Assembly (NCBI RefSeq): GCF_019890725.1
Contig: NZ_JAINZZ010000001.1
Coordinates: 186,001 to 250,000, forward strand
Source of the DNA: Actinacidiphila acidipaludis
Lineage (GTDB): Bacteria; Actinomycetota; Actinomycetes; Streptomycetales; Streptomycetaceae
DNA length: 64,000 nt
Direction: 5' to 3'
The number at the start of each line of letters is the position of its first letter. The first letter of the stretch is position 1. Below are positions 51,929 through 59,203 of this stretch, piece by piece. The position numbers and the translations under genes were made by a program. The notes under the pieces were generated by a model. The model was not told the origin of the DNA, ran no database searches, and saw only the letters and a list, made by a program, of their open reading frames with translations.

Positions 51929-52789
51929 ATGACAGGACGACTGGTCGTCGGAATCGACGGCTCCCCGGCAAGCGCGGCAGCGGCCGCCTGGGCCGGTCAG
52001 GAAGCGGCGTTGTGGGACGCGGACGTCCATCTGCTCAACGTCTGGCGCCCCCCGGTGAGCAACGTGCAGTTCTCACCCAACCCCGAGGCCTACCGGTTGT
52101 GGGAGGAGGACCGGCTGGCGGGCACGGCGCGAGACGTGCGCGGGACCTACCCGGGGCTGACGGTGACGGCCGAGCAGGCCTCGGGCACCCCTGTGAAGGT
52201 CCTGCTGCGGGCTGCCGCCACCGCCGACATGCTCGTCCTCGGGTCCGGCGGCCTCGGCAGGATGAGCCGCTTCCTCCTCGGCTCCGTCGGCCTGCCGGTG
52301 CTCGCTCACAGCGAGCGGCCGGTGGTGCTGGTGCGCACGCCAGAGGGCTCGGACGTCGCGGGACCCGACGTCGTGGTCGGCGTGGACCTCGGTGCGTCCG
52401 TCGACGCGCTCATGGCCTTCGCCCTCGCCGAGGCGGAGGTCCGCCAGTCGACCTTGAGGGTGGTCCACGCGGACGACGTCCGCAGGATGTACGGGTACGC
52501 GGCCCCGCAACTCGACCCGGGCCTGGCCCTGGAGTTCCGCGCCGAGCAGGAGACGGCGCTGGCGAAGGCGCTGGCTCCGTGGCGCAACGGACCGCAGGGC
52601 GGGCGCGTGGTCCAGGAGGTGGTCACCGGACCGGTGGTGTCGAGTTTGATCGACGCCAGCGCCGGCGCCGGGCTGCTCGTCGTCGGCCGCAGGCGCGGCT
52701 CCCTCCACGTGGGGGCGCACATCGGTCCCGTCACGCACGGCGTCGTCCACCACGCCGGCTGTCCGGTCGCCGTGGTCGCCCACGACTGA
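51929..52789 (+). CDS. Universal stress protein, tandem UspA domains
   Basis: 286 residues in two UspA domains. Domain 1: LVVGIDGSPASAAAAAWAGQEAALWDADVHLLNVW ... VLGSGGLGRMSRFLLGSVG, which fits the ATP-binding GxxG-x9-GS pattern. Domain 2 begins VVVGVDLGASVDALMAFALAEA and ends GRRRGSLHVGAHIGPVTHGVVHHAGCPVAVV. Cytoplasmic; members bind ATP and act in dormancy and oxygen limitation. An OsdR-type box is 115 bases upstream. ATG 51929 is chosen. Confidence 0.9.
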   Translation: MTGRLVVGIDGSPASAAAAAWAGQEAALWDADVHLLNVWRPPVSNVQFSPNPEAYRLWEEDRLAGTARDVRGTYPGLTVTAEQASGTPVKVLLRAAATADMLVLGSGGLGRMSRFLLGSVGLPVLAHSERPVVLVRTPEGSDVAGPDVVVGVDLGASVDALMAFALAEAEVRQSTLRVVHADDVRRMYGYAAPQLDPGLALEFRAEQETALAKALAPWRNGPQGGRVVQEVVTGPVVSSLIDASAGAGLLVVGRRRGSLHVGAHIGPVTHGVVHHAGCPVAVVAHD

Positions 52790-52837
52790 GACACCCACGA
52801 CGGACGCGAGGACTGTGAGACAACCATGATCCCCCGG

Positions 52838-52851
52838 GGGCCGTTCAGCCG
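52838..52851. promoter_or_regulatory. Weak OsdR-like box
   Basis: GGGCCG-TT-CAGCCG matches the left arm fully and four of six right-arm positions; it lies 50 bases before the CBS-BON gene at 52901. Confidence 0.3.
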
Positions 52852-52900
52852 ATCGGGGCACCGGACGGCCGGCCTCCTCATCCGCGAGGAGTGATACGCC

Positions 52901-53581
52901 ATGACAGGCGGCCCGCACATCGTCGACGACGTGATGACGCGATCGGTCGTGTCCGTGGACCGCGGCACACCGTTCAAGGAGATCGTGCGGATCCTCCAGG
53001 AGCACCGGGTCACCGCTGTGCCCGTGGTCGGGGCGGACGGCACCGTCGCGGGGATGGTCTCGGAGGCGGATCTGCTGCCCAAGGAGGAGTTCCGCGACGC
53101 CGACCCCAGCCGGCTGGGCCAGCTCCGGCGCCTCGACGACATGGTGAAGGCCGGCTCCGTCCACGCCGTGGAGCTGATGACGACGCCGGCCGTCACCGTC
53201 GAGTCGGGTGCCACGCTCTCGCGAGCGGCCCGGATCATGGCGGAGACCAAGGTGAAGCGGCTTCCGGTGGTCGACCCGGCCGGCATCCTGTGCGGCATCG
53301 TCAGCCGCGGCGACCTGCTGAAGGTGTTCCTGCGGGACGACGAGGAGATCGCGGAGGAAGTGCGGCGGGAAGTCGTCGGGTACCTGTTCCCCGGCGAGCC
53401 CTCCCCGGTCCGGGTCGACGTCGCGGAGGGGACCGTGACGCTGCACGGGCGGGTGCGCGACACCTCGCGCGTCCCGGTCGCGGCCCGGCTGGTCCGCGCC
53501 GTCGAGGGGGTCGTCGACGTCCGATGGGACCTCGGCCCGCCTCCGTCACGGCCGCATGACGCCGGGCTCAGGACGCGGTGA
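52901..53581 (+). CDS. CBS-pair plus BON-domain protein
   Basis: 226 residues: two CBS motifs (VDDVMTRSVVSVDRGTPFKEIVRILQEHRVTAVPVV and AVELMTTPAVTVESGATLSRAARIMAETKVKRLPVV), then a BON domain (EVRREVVGYLFPGEPSPVRVDVAEGTVTLHGRVRDTSR). CBS pairs sense adenine nucleotides; BON domains associate with membranes. It is a paralogue of the proteins at 53568 and 54858. The ends of this gene and the convergent 53568 gene overlap by 14 bases. Confidence 0.88.
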   Translation: MTGGPHIVDDVMTRSVVSVDRGTPFKEIVRILQEHRVTAVPVVGADGTVAGMVSEADLLPKEEFRDADPSRLGQLRRLDDMVKAGSVHAVELMTTPAVTVESGATLSRAARIMAETKVKRLPVVDPAGILCGIVSRGDLLKVFLRDDEEIAEEVRREVVGYLFPGEPSPVRVDVAEGTVTLHGRVRDTSRVPVAARLVRAVEGVVDVRWDLGPPPSRPHDAGLRTR

Positions 53582-54221
53582 CCGCCGCGGTCAGGTCGTC
53601 GTGGACGTCGACGACGCCCTCGACCGTCCTGGCCAGGCGCCCGGCCACCGGGATCAGGCCCGGCTCCAGCACGTCGCCGGAGAGCGTGACCAGACCGTCG
53701 CTGACGTCCACGGTCACCGCCTGCTCCCCCGGGAAGAGGGCGTTGACGACGTCGTGCCGGACCTCCTCGGCGATCTCGTCGTCCGAACGCAGGAAGACCT
53801 TCAGCAGGTCGCACCGGCTGACAATGCCGGCGAGCTTGCCCTCGGCGTCGGTGACGGGCAGCCGCTTCACCTTCCGCTGGGCCATGATGCGGGCGGCCTG
53901 CGCCAGGGTGGCGTCGGCGTGCACGCACACCGCGGGGCTGCTCATCAGCCGGCCCGCGGTGACGGCGTCGGCCTTGGCCATCTCGGCGAGCCGGTGGATG
54001 TCGTCCACTCGCGACGGATCGCTCTGCCGGTACTCCTCCTTGGGCAGCAGATCCGCCTCCGACACCACCCCCACCACCCGGCCCTCGCCCTCGAGCACCG
54101 GCATGGCGCTGACCTTCCACTGCTCCATGGTGCCGACGATGTCCTTGAAGGTCGCGTCCTGGCCCAGGGCCACGACCGTCTGGGTCATGACGTCGCTGAC
54201 AGTGCGCGGTGAGGCGTACAT
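53568..54221 (-). CDS. CBS-pair plus BON-domain protein
   Basis: 217 residues, ATG 54221: two CBS motifs (VSDVMTQTVVALGQDATFKDIVGTMEQWKVSAMPVL; AGRLMSSPAVCVHADATLAQAARIMAQRKVKRLPV) and a BON domain (EVRHDVVNALFPGEQAVTVDVSDGLVTLSGDV). Belongs to a five-gene minus-strand operon starting at 57363. 73 bases separate it from the flavodoxin stop. It overlaps the end of the convergent paralogue by 14 bases. Confidence 0.88.
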   Translation of the reverse strand: MYASPRTVSDVMTQTVVALGQDATFKDIVGTMEQWKVSAMPVLEGEGRVVGVVSEADLLPKEEYRQSDPSRVDDIHRLAEMAKADAVTAGRLMSSPAVCVHADATLAQAARIMAQRKVKRLPVTDAEGKLAGIVSRCDLLKVFLRSDDEIAEEVRHDVVNALFPGEQAVTVDVSDGLVTLSGDVLEPGLIPVAGRLARTVEGVVDVHDDLTAAVTAS

Positions 54222-54294
54222 GATGTCTCCGTAAGTTGTCGGGTGGCCCGATGACGACGGGACGGCTGGCGTCGGCGCGACCGGGACCCGGTCG

Positions 54295-54810
54295 TCAGAT
54301 CAACTGCCGTCGTTCCGTCGACGCCGTGGCGGCGATGCGCTCGGCCCAGGCCGTCACCCGGCCGGAGTCCCGGAAGTCCCCGCCCTTTCCCTTGCTCAGG
54401 ATGAGCCGGGCGACCAGGCCGCGGGCGCCGGGGACCAGCCGCCCGCCGAACGTGACGTGTTCGACGGCATCGGCCCCGTCGGCGATCCGCAGCGCGCCGG
54501 ACACCGGCGGAATGTCGCGCTCGGCGGCGGAGGAGTCCAGCGGCCCGCTGCTGAACAGCCACAGCGGAAGCATCCGGAGCCCCTGGCGGTGGCGGCGGGC
54601 GAAGCGGGTCGCGTCGCGCAGCCAGCGGCCGGCGTACAGGCCGGAGCCGAGCACCACCGCGGTGTACCGGTGCAGGTCGCGGACCTCGGCGGCCGGGCGT
54701 ACGTCGGAGGCGACACCGGCGTCGGTGAGGGTGCGGCCGATCCAGGCGGCGATCTCCGCGGTGCCGCCGTTCTTCGACGCGTAGGCGACCAGCACCCGGG
54801 GCTCGGTCAT
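54295..54810 (-). CDS. Flavodoxin-domain protein (HemG-like)
   Basis: 171 residues: VLVAYASKNGGTAEIAAWIGRTL is the FMN phosphate loop, LHRYTAVVLGSGLYAGRWLRDATRFARRH the second flavin loop, and PLWLFSSGPL the third. Looks like the short flavodoxin of the HemG (protoporphyrinogen oxidase) group often found near universal stress and CBS proteins. It would shuttle electrons with FMN under oxygen limitation. It is in the stress operon. Confidence 0.85.
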   Translation of the reverse strand: MTEPRVLVAYASKNGGTAEIAAWIGRTLTDAGVASDVRPAAEVRDLHRYTAVVLGSGLYAGRWLRDATRFARRHRQGLRMLPLWLFSSGPLDSSAAERDIPPVSGALRIADGADAVEHVTFGGRLVPGARGLVARLILSKGKGGDFRDSGRVTAWAERIAATASTERRQLI

Positions 54811-54857
54811 CGTCGTTCACCTCTCGTCCGCGTTCGGCGCGCGTCGGACCGGCGGTC

Positions 54858-55553
54858 TCACGGCAGCACGCGTGTGCGCTCCTGCGGCGACGAGACCGCC
54901 ACCGCCTCGTCCGTGCGGTAGTCGAGCGTTCCCGTCACCTCGACGACGCCGTCGACTCCTTCGCACAGCCTCTTCACCACGGGTACCAGGCTGCGGCGTT
55001 CGACGGTGCCGTGCAGGGTCACCCGTCCGTCGCTGACGTCGACGCCCACCTCGTCGGCGCTGATGCCGAGCATGCGGTCGAGGATGTCGCCGCTGATCTC
55101 CTCGCGGATGAGGTGGTCGCGGCGCAGGAAGATCCGCAGCAGGTCCGCGCGGCTGATGATGCCGACCAGCCGGCCGGTGTCGTCGACGACCGGGAGCCGC
55201 TTCACCCCGTGGTGGTCCATGATCCTGGCGGCCTGCACGACCGTCCACGCGGGGCGGGCCGCCACCACGGGCGCGCTCATCAGGGTCCGGGCGGTGGTCG
55301 GCGCCCTGCCGGGCTCCAGCGGAGGGATGTCCAGGATGGCCAGCAGCCCGGCGGTGTCCGGCAGCGCGGCCTCCCTGCGCAACAGGTCCGCCTCGGAGAC
55401 GACGCCGATCGGGCGGTCGTCGTCGTCCACGACCGGGACGGCGGTGATGTCGTGATCGGCGAGCGTCTTGGCGATCTCCTTGAACGGGGTGTCCGCGTGG
55501 ACGCGGTGGACCGAATGGGTCATCAGGTCGCTCACGGTCCGGTGCTTCGTCAT
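54858..55553 (-). CDS. CBS-pair plus BON-domain protein
   Basis: 231 residues: VSDLMTHSVHRVHADTPFKEIAKTLADHDITAVPVVDDDDRPIGVVSEADLL, a second CBS (ARTLMSAPVVAARPAWTVVQAARIMDHHGVKRLPV), and a BON domain (EISGDILDRMLGISADEVGVDVSDGRVTLHGTV). Third copy of this architecture in the window. Lies 31 bases after the upstream Usp gene's stop. Confidence 0.88.
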   Translation of the reverse strand: MTKHRTVSDLMTHSVHRVHADTPFKEIAKTLADHDITAVPVVDDDDRPIGVVSEADLLRREAALPDTAGLLAILDIPPLEPGRAPTTARTLMSAPVVAARPAWTVVQAARIMDHHGVKRLPVVDDTGRLVGIISRADLLRIFLRRDHLIREEISGDILDRMLGISADEVGVDVSDGRVTLHGTVERRSLVPVVKRLCEGVDGVVEVTGTLDYRTDEAVAVSSPQERTRVLP

Positions 55554-55584
55554 CGATCCCGCCTCCCAGCAGGTGTGCGGCGCC

Positions 55585-56460
55585 TCAACTTCCGTGCGGC
55601 AGGGGCGCGATGATCAGCGGACAGTCGGTGTGGTGGATCAGCGCCCTGCTCGTGGAGCCCAGCAGCATGCCGCGGAAACCGCCGAGTCCCCGGCTGCCGA
55701 CGACCAGGCATCTCGCCTGCTGCGCCAGCGACGCCAGCACGAGCGCGGGGTTGCCGGACAGGATCTCCTGGCTCACCGAGACGTCCGGGTGGCGCTCACC
55801 GTAACCGGCCAGCACCTCGGACAGGTTGAGCTCGGTGACCTCGGGCAGTTCCGCCCAGGTGTAGTCGCGTGGGCGGCGTACCTCGACGGCCACCAGGTCC
55901 GTCTTCACCGCCTCGGCCTCCGTGAACGCGAGGTCGAGGGCGACGTGCGACGAGGACGAGCCGTCCACGCCGACGACGACGGGCGCGTAGTCGGGGACGT
56001 CGGTCTCGGGTTCGGGCACCAGCGCCACCGGGCACGGCAGATGGCCGGCCAGGGCGTGTCCCTTGCCGCTGCCGGCGAAAGCGCCCTCGATGCCGGTGAG
56101 ACGCCGTGCGCCGAGTACGAGCATGTCGGCGGTCTCCGCGTTCTCGCGGAGGACCTGCACCGCACGGCCGTCGGCGAGTTCGGTCGTCACGGGCAGGCCC
56201 GGCCGCCCCGCTGCCGCGGTGAGCCGGGCGTCGTCGAGCAGCGCCTCGCCGTTGGCCCGGAAGTGCCGCGACCACACGTGTGCCGGATGGTCCGGTCCTG
56301 CGTCCGGGGACGTCCCGCGCGGCCACTCCTGTGCGTGGACGATGTACAGGGACGCCCCGCGGGCCACGGCCTCGTCCGCCGCCCAGTCGATGACGTGGGC
56401 GCTCACCTGGGGGTGGGCGCCGGAGACGCCCGCCACCACTTTCCGATGGTTCCTGGGCAT
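55585..56460 (-). CDS. Universal stress protein, tandem UspA domains
   Basis: 291 residues in two UspA domains: KVVAGVSGAHPQVSAHVIDWAADEAVARGASLYIVHAQ, then VLGARRLTGIEGAFAGSGKGHALAGHLPCPVALV; second domain APVVVGVDGSSSSHVALDLAFTEAEAVKTD and CLVVGSRGLGGFRGMLLGSTSRALIHHTDCPLIIA, where G-x2-G-x9-GS matches ATP binding. It is a member of the stress operon with the Usp at 56488. Confidence 0.9.
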   Translation of the reverse strand: MPRNHRKVVAGVSGAHPQVSAHVIDWAADEAVARGASLYIVHAQEWPRGTSPDAGPDHPAHVWSRHFRANGEALLDDARLTAAAGRPGLPVTTELADGRAVQVLRENAETADMLVLGARRLTGIEGAFAGSGKGHALAGHLPCPVALVPEPETDVPDYAPVVVGVDGSSSSHVALDLAFTEAEAVKTDLVAVEVRRPRDYTWAELPEVTELNLSEVLAGYGERHPDVSVSQEILSGNPALVLASLAQQARCLVVGSRGLGGFRGMLLGSTSRALIHHTDCPLIIAPLPHGS

Positions 56461-56487
56461 GGGTCCTCCCGCGGGTCCCTCCTGCGG

Positions 56488-57363
56488 TCAGCTCCGCTGG
56501 GGAACGACGGCGACCGGGCAGGCGGCATGGTGCAGAACGGTGTGGTTGGCCAGGCCCAGTTGCATCCCGATGCTCCCGCGCGGCCGGCGCGCGCCGACGA
56601 CGAGCAGATCGCTCGTGGCAGCGGCTTCGAGCAGCGCCGTGTGCGCGCGCCCCTCCGGCACCCGTGTCTGCACGGTGACCTTCGGGTAGGCCTGCGCGGT
56701 GGCGAGCAGCGCGCCGCCCAGCGCGCGTTCGGCTTCGTGCTCGTCGTGGTCCGAGCCGTCGCCCGAGACATGTGCCGTTCCGGGCAGTTCGTGGGCGGGA
56801 CGGTGCCAGGCGTGCACGGCCAGCAGGTCCGCCTCACGGACCTCGGCCTCCCGGAAGGCGAACTCGATGGCCGCGGCTGATTCGCCCGGGCCGCCGACGC
56901 CCAGTGCGATCCGGCCCGACTCGTCACCGCTGTTGTCGGGTTCACCCCGCACCACGATGACCGGGCAGGTGGCGTAGGCGGCGACCTCCAGGCCGGTCGA
57001 GCCCAGCAGCATTCCGCTGATGGCGCCGCGGCCACGGGTTCCGACGACGACGGCGAAGGCGGCTTCCGCCGCACGCAGGAGGGCCATGCCCGGGTCGGAC
57101 GAGACGAGTTCGGTGGTGACCTTCAGGTCGGGGGCGATCCGGGCCGCCCGTTCGGCGGCGGAGGCGACGATGTGCTCGGCCATGAGATGCCCGGCCGAGG
57201 GCGCCGTCCCGAAGGCGGGCTTGACGGTCTCGTACCGCTCCCACAGCGACCCGTGCACCAGCCGGACCGGCACGTCGTGCCGGGCGGCCTCGGCCACGGC
57301 CCAGTCGATGGCTCGCAAACTCGCATCCGATCCGTCGACACCGACGATCAGGGGGGCGTTCAT
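56488..57363 (-). CDS. Universal stress protein, tandem UspA domains
   Basis: 291 residues: LIVGVDGSDASLRAIDWAVAEAARHDVPVRLVHGS ... AFAVVVGTRGRGAISGMLLGSTGLEVAAYATCPVIVV (ATP-type motif), then a second domain (RIALGVGGPGESAAAIEFAFREAEVREADLLAVHAWHR ... LLVVGARRPRGSIGMQLGLANHTVLHHAACPVAVV). It opens the operon 57363-53568. Two OsdR boxes, spaced 22 bases, lie 75-110 bases upstream. Confidence 0.9.
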   Translation of the reverse strand: MNAPLIVGVDGSDASLRAIDWAVAEAARHDVPVRLVHGSLWERYETVKPAFGTAPSAGHLMAEHIVASAAERAARIAPDLKVTTELVSSDPGMALLRAAEAAFAVVVGTRGRGAISGMLLGSTGLEVAAYATCPVIVVRGEPDNSGDESGRIALGVGGPGESAAAIEFAFREAEVREADLLAVHAWHRPAHELPGTAHVSGDGSDHDEHEAERALGGALLATAQAYPKVTVQTRVPEGRAHTALLEAAATSDLLVVGARRPRGSIGMQLGLANHTVLHHAACPVAVVPQRS

Positions 57364-57437
57364 GGGGCTACCGCCTTCCGGTGTGCGCGTTCTCGCGGTC
57401 CGTTCTCACCGTCGCACGCGGCCCGCGGGGCCCGTCA

Positions 57438-57473
57438 GGGCCGGAACGTCCTGGCGTGGGGGCCGGTCGGCCC
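57438..57473. promoter_or_regulatory. Paired OsdR-type boxes before stress operon
   Basis: GGGCCG-GT-CGGCCC at 57460-57473 is a perfect box; a degenerate GGGCCG-GA-ACGTCC at 57438-57451 lies 22 bases earlier. They are 75-110 bases upstream of the Usp start at 57363. Confidence 0.65.
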
Positions 57474-57543
57474 TGATGCCGGCCTCGACCCATGAGTCCC
57501 ATGGCTTCTGTGGATCGCATGCGTCGCATGAAGTCGGCTCCGC

Positions 57544-58116
57544 TCACCCGCGGGCGGCCGTGCCCCACTCCGGGCCGATGCGGGCCCACTCCCGGTCCAG
57601 GTCGGCGGAACGCCGGTGGTCGAGGTAGCGCTTGGTGCACGCCCACCCCGTACCCGCGACCAGCGCGGTGCCGCCGGCCGCGCCCATCCCGAACGCCACG
57701 GCGCGGGCCCGCACGTACGCCGCGTCTTGCGGGTTCTCGCGGAGGGCCCCCGAGCGGTCCAGCCAGACGGTGACGCGGCTTCCCGCCGGACTCGTCGGCC
57801 GGACCAGCGCCAGCCCGTGGTGCGTGCGGCCGTCCGGCGTCGTCCAGCGGACGTCGGAGCGGACGCCGGTCGCCTGCATCGTGCCGTAGCCGTAGCTGCT
57901 CGGCGGCGCCTGCCGGGTGAGGACCGCCGTGGTCGTGTGCCATCCCGCGGGCGGGGTGGCCGCGGCCGCGGAGCCGAGACCGGTCGCCACACCGGCGGCG
58001 GGGGCTCCCACGGCCAGTACGGCCGTCAGCGCGACGGCACTCCATGCCTCGGCCCGGTCCGTGCCGCGCTTGAGCGGATTGCGGCGCCAGCGCCAGAACC
58101 TCACGGTGGTCCGCAT
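57544..58116 (-). CDS. Rv1733c-like membrane protein
   Basis: 190 residues: RNPLKRGTDRAEAWSAVALTAVLAVGAP is very like the DosR-regulon protein Rv1733c (NPLVRGTDRLEA...) and a second helix AVAFGMGAAGGTALVAGTGW closes the extracytoplasmic domain. Two membrane helices bracket a ~90-residue outside loop (TTPDGRTHHGLAL, TVWLDRSGAL). Function unknown. Two OsdR boxes at 58206 and 58228 lie 90 and 112 bases upstream. Confidence 0.8.
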   Translation of the reverse strand: MRTTVRFWRWRRNPLKRGTDRAEAWSAVALTAVLAVGAPAAGVATGLGSAAAATPPAGWHTTTAVLTRQAPPSSYGYGTMQATGVRSDVRWTTPDGRTHHGLALVRPTSPAGSRVTVWLDRSGALRENPQDAAYVRARAVAFGMGAAGGTALVAGTGWACTKRYLDHRRSADLDREWARIGPEWGTAARG

Positions 58117-58205
58117 GGCCACGGCCCCCTTTCGGTCCGGCCGTTCTCCTGCGACCGTCGCACGGCGGCGGCGGGCGACGACAGGGGCCGCGCAGACCGC
58201 GCGCA

Positions 58206-58241
58206 GGGCCGAACGGCCCCCCGAGCGGGGCCCAAGGTCCG
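58206..58241. promoter_or_regulatory. Paired OsdR-type boxes before Rv1733c-like gene
   Basis: GGGCCG-AA-CGGCCC (58206-58219) and the variant GGGCCC-AA-GGTCCG (58228-58241), 22 bases apart. Confidence 0.7.
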
Positions 58242-58256
58242 TGCGAGCCGTGCGGA

Positions 58257-58913
58257 TCAGCCGGCGGTGATCCGCCGGCCGGTGACACGGCGCGGTTCGA
58301 TGCGGATCCACACGGGCCGGTCCCCTCCCGCCCAGGGACCCGTGCGGGCGCGGTCCGCGAGATCCCGCCGTTCGTCCGCCTCCGTGACCGCGGCGGCCGG
58401 ACCGAGGACCAGGACGCTCCAGCCCTCGCTGAGCGCCTCGTCGATCCGGTCCACCTCGAAGGCGACCTCGTGGTCCGCGGCCAGGGACGGCGCGGCGGAG
58501 GGTGCGGTCCTGAAGACGACGGCGCCGTCCGTCACGACGTAGTTGACCGGGACGATCGCCGGGCCGTCGTCGGTGGTCACCGCCACGCGCCCGACCCCGT
58601 GGTCGGACAGCAGGGTGAGGCATTCCCGCAGGCCGAGTGGGATGAGGGAGGGGTGGTCCGCCGCCTCGCCGAGGCCGGGTGGCAGCCCCGCGTCGGCTCC
58701 GCGCAGCCGCGGAACGCTCGTCTCCAGGGCCTGGGCGACCCTGAGCAGGCACGTGGGTCCCGGCGAGGCGAACGGCTGTTCCTCCACGTACTGCAGGTAC
58801 CCGGGCGCGATACCGGCCCGCTCGGCCACCTGCTCCCTGGTCAGGCCGAGTTCCTGACGGCGCAGCGCCAGGCGCCGGCCGATGTCACCGACCGGAGCGG
58901 ATGCCTGTGTCAT
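58257..58913 (-). CDS. XRE helix-turn-helix plus pyridoxamine-oxidase-like protein
   Basis: 218 residues: an N-terminal HTH (IGRRLALRRQELGLTREQVAERAGIAPGYLQYVEE, residues ~10-45) and a C-terminal split-barrel domain of the pyridoxamine 5'-phosphate oxidase-like type (LRECLTLLSDHGVGRVAVTTDDGPAIVPVNYVVTDGAVVFRT ... VAFEVDRIDEALSEGWSVLVLG). Such fusions could bind a flavin or F420 and sense redox state. Start ATG 58913 has AAGGGA 9 bases upstream. It is divergent from the OsdK-like kinase. Confidence 0.8.
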   Translation of the reverse strand: MTQASAPVGDIGRRLALRRQELGLTREQVAERAGIAPGYLQYVEEQPFASPGPTCLLRVAQALETSVPRLRGADAGLPPGLGEAADHPSLIPLGLRECLTLLSDHGVGRVAVTTDDGPAIVPVNYVVTDGAVVFRTAPSAAPSLAADHEVAFEVDRIDEALSEGWSVLVLGPAAAVTEADERRDLADRARTGPWAGGDRPVWIRIEPRRVTGRRITAG

Positions 58914-59038
58914 GGGATCACGTCCCTTCGTCGGTCCCGTTCCCGTCCGCCGGCCCTGCGGCAGCCCGGGCGGCCGGCCGGACGCCGGCCGGCGCAGTTC
59001 CAGCCTCACCACCGGCGACGGCACCCACAGGAGGCGGA

Positions 59039-59066
59039 GGGCCCTCGGTCCGGGGCCGTGCGGCCC
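59039..59066. promoter_or_regulatory. Tandem OsdR-type boxes in kinase promoter region
   Basis: GGGCCC-TC-GGTCCG (59039-59052) is followed directly by GGGCCG-TG-CGGCCC (59053-59066). They lie between the divergent XRE-fusion gene (start 58913) and the kinase gene (start 59204). Confidence 0.7.
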
Positions 59067-59203
59067 TCGGCAGGGGCGGCACCTGTCTGCCGGAACGGCC
59101 GCGCGAGGGTGCGCGTCAGGCAGGCGGGCCGCGCGCCGCGCGACTACCGTGGCCGGTGAGACGACATTCGGTCGCGGCGCGCGGGACGCGCCTGGAGGCA
59201 GCG

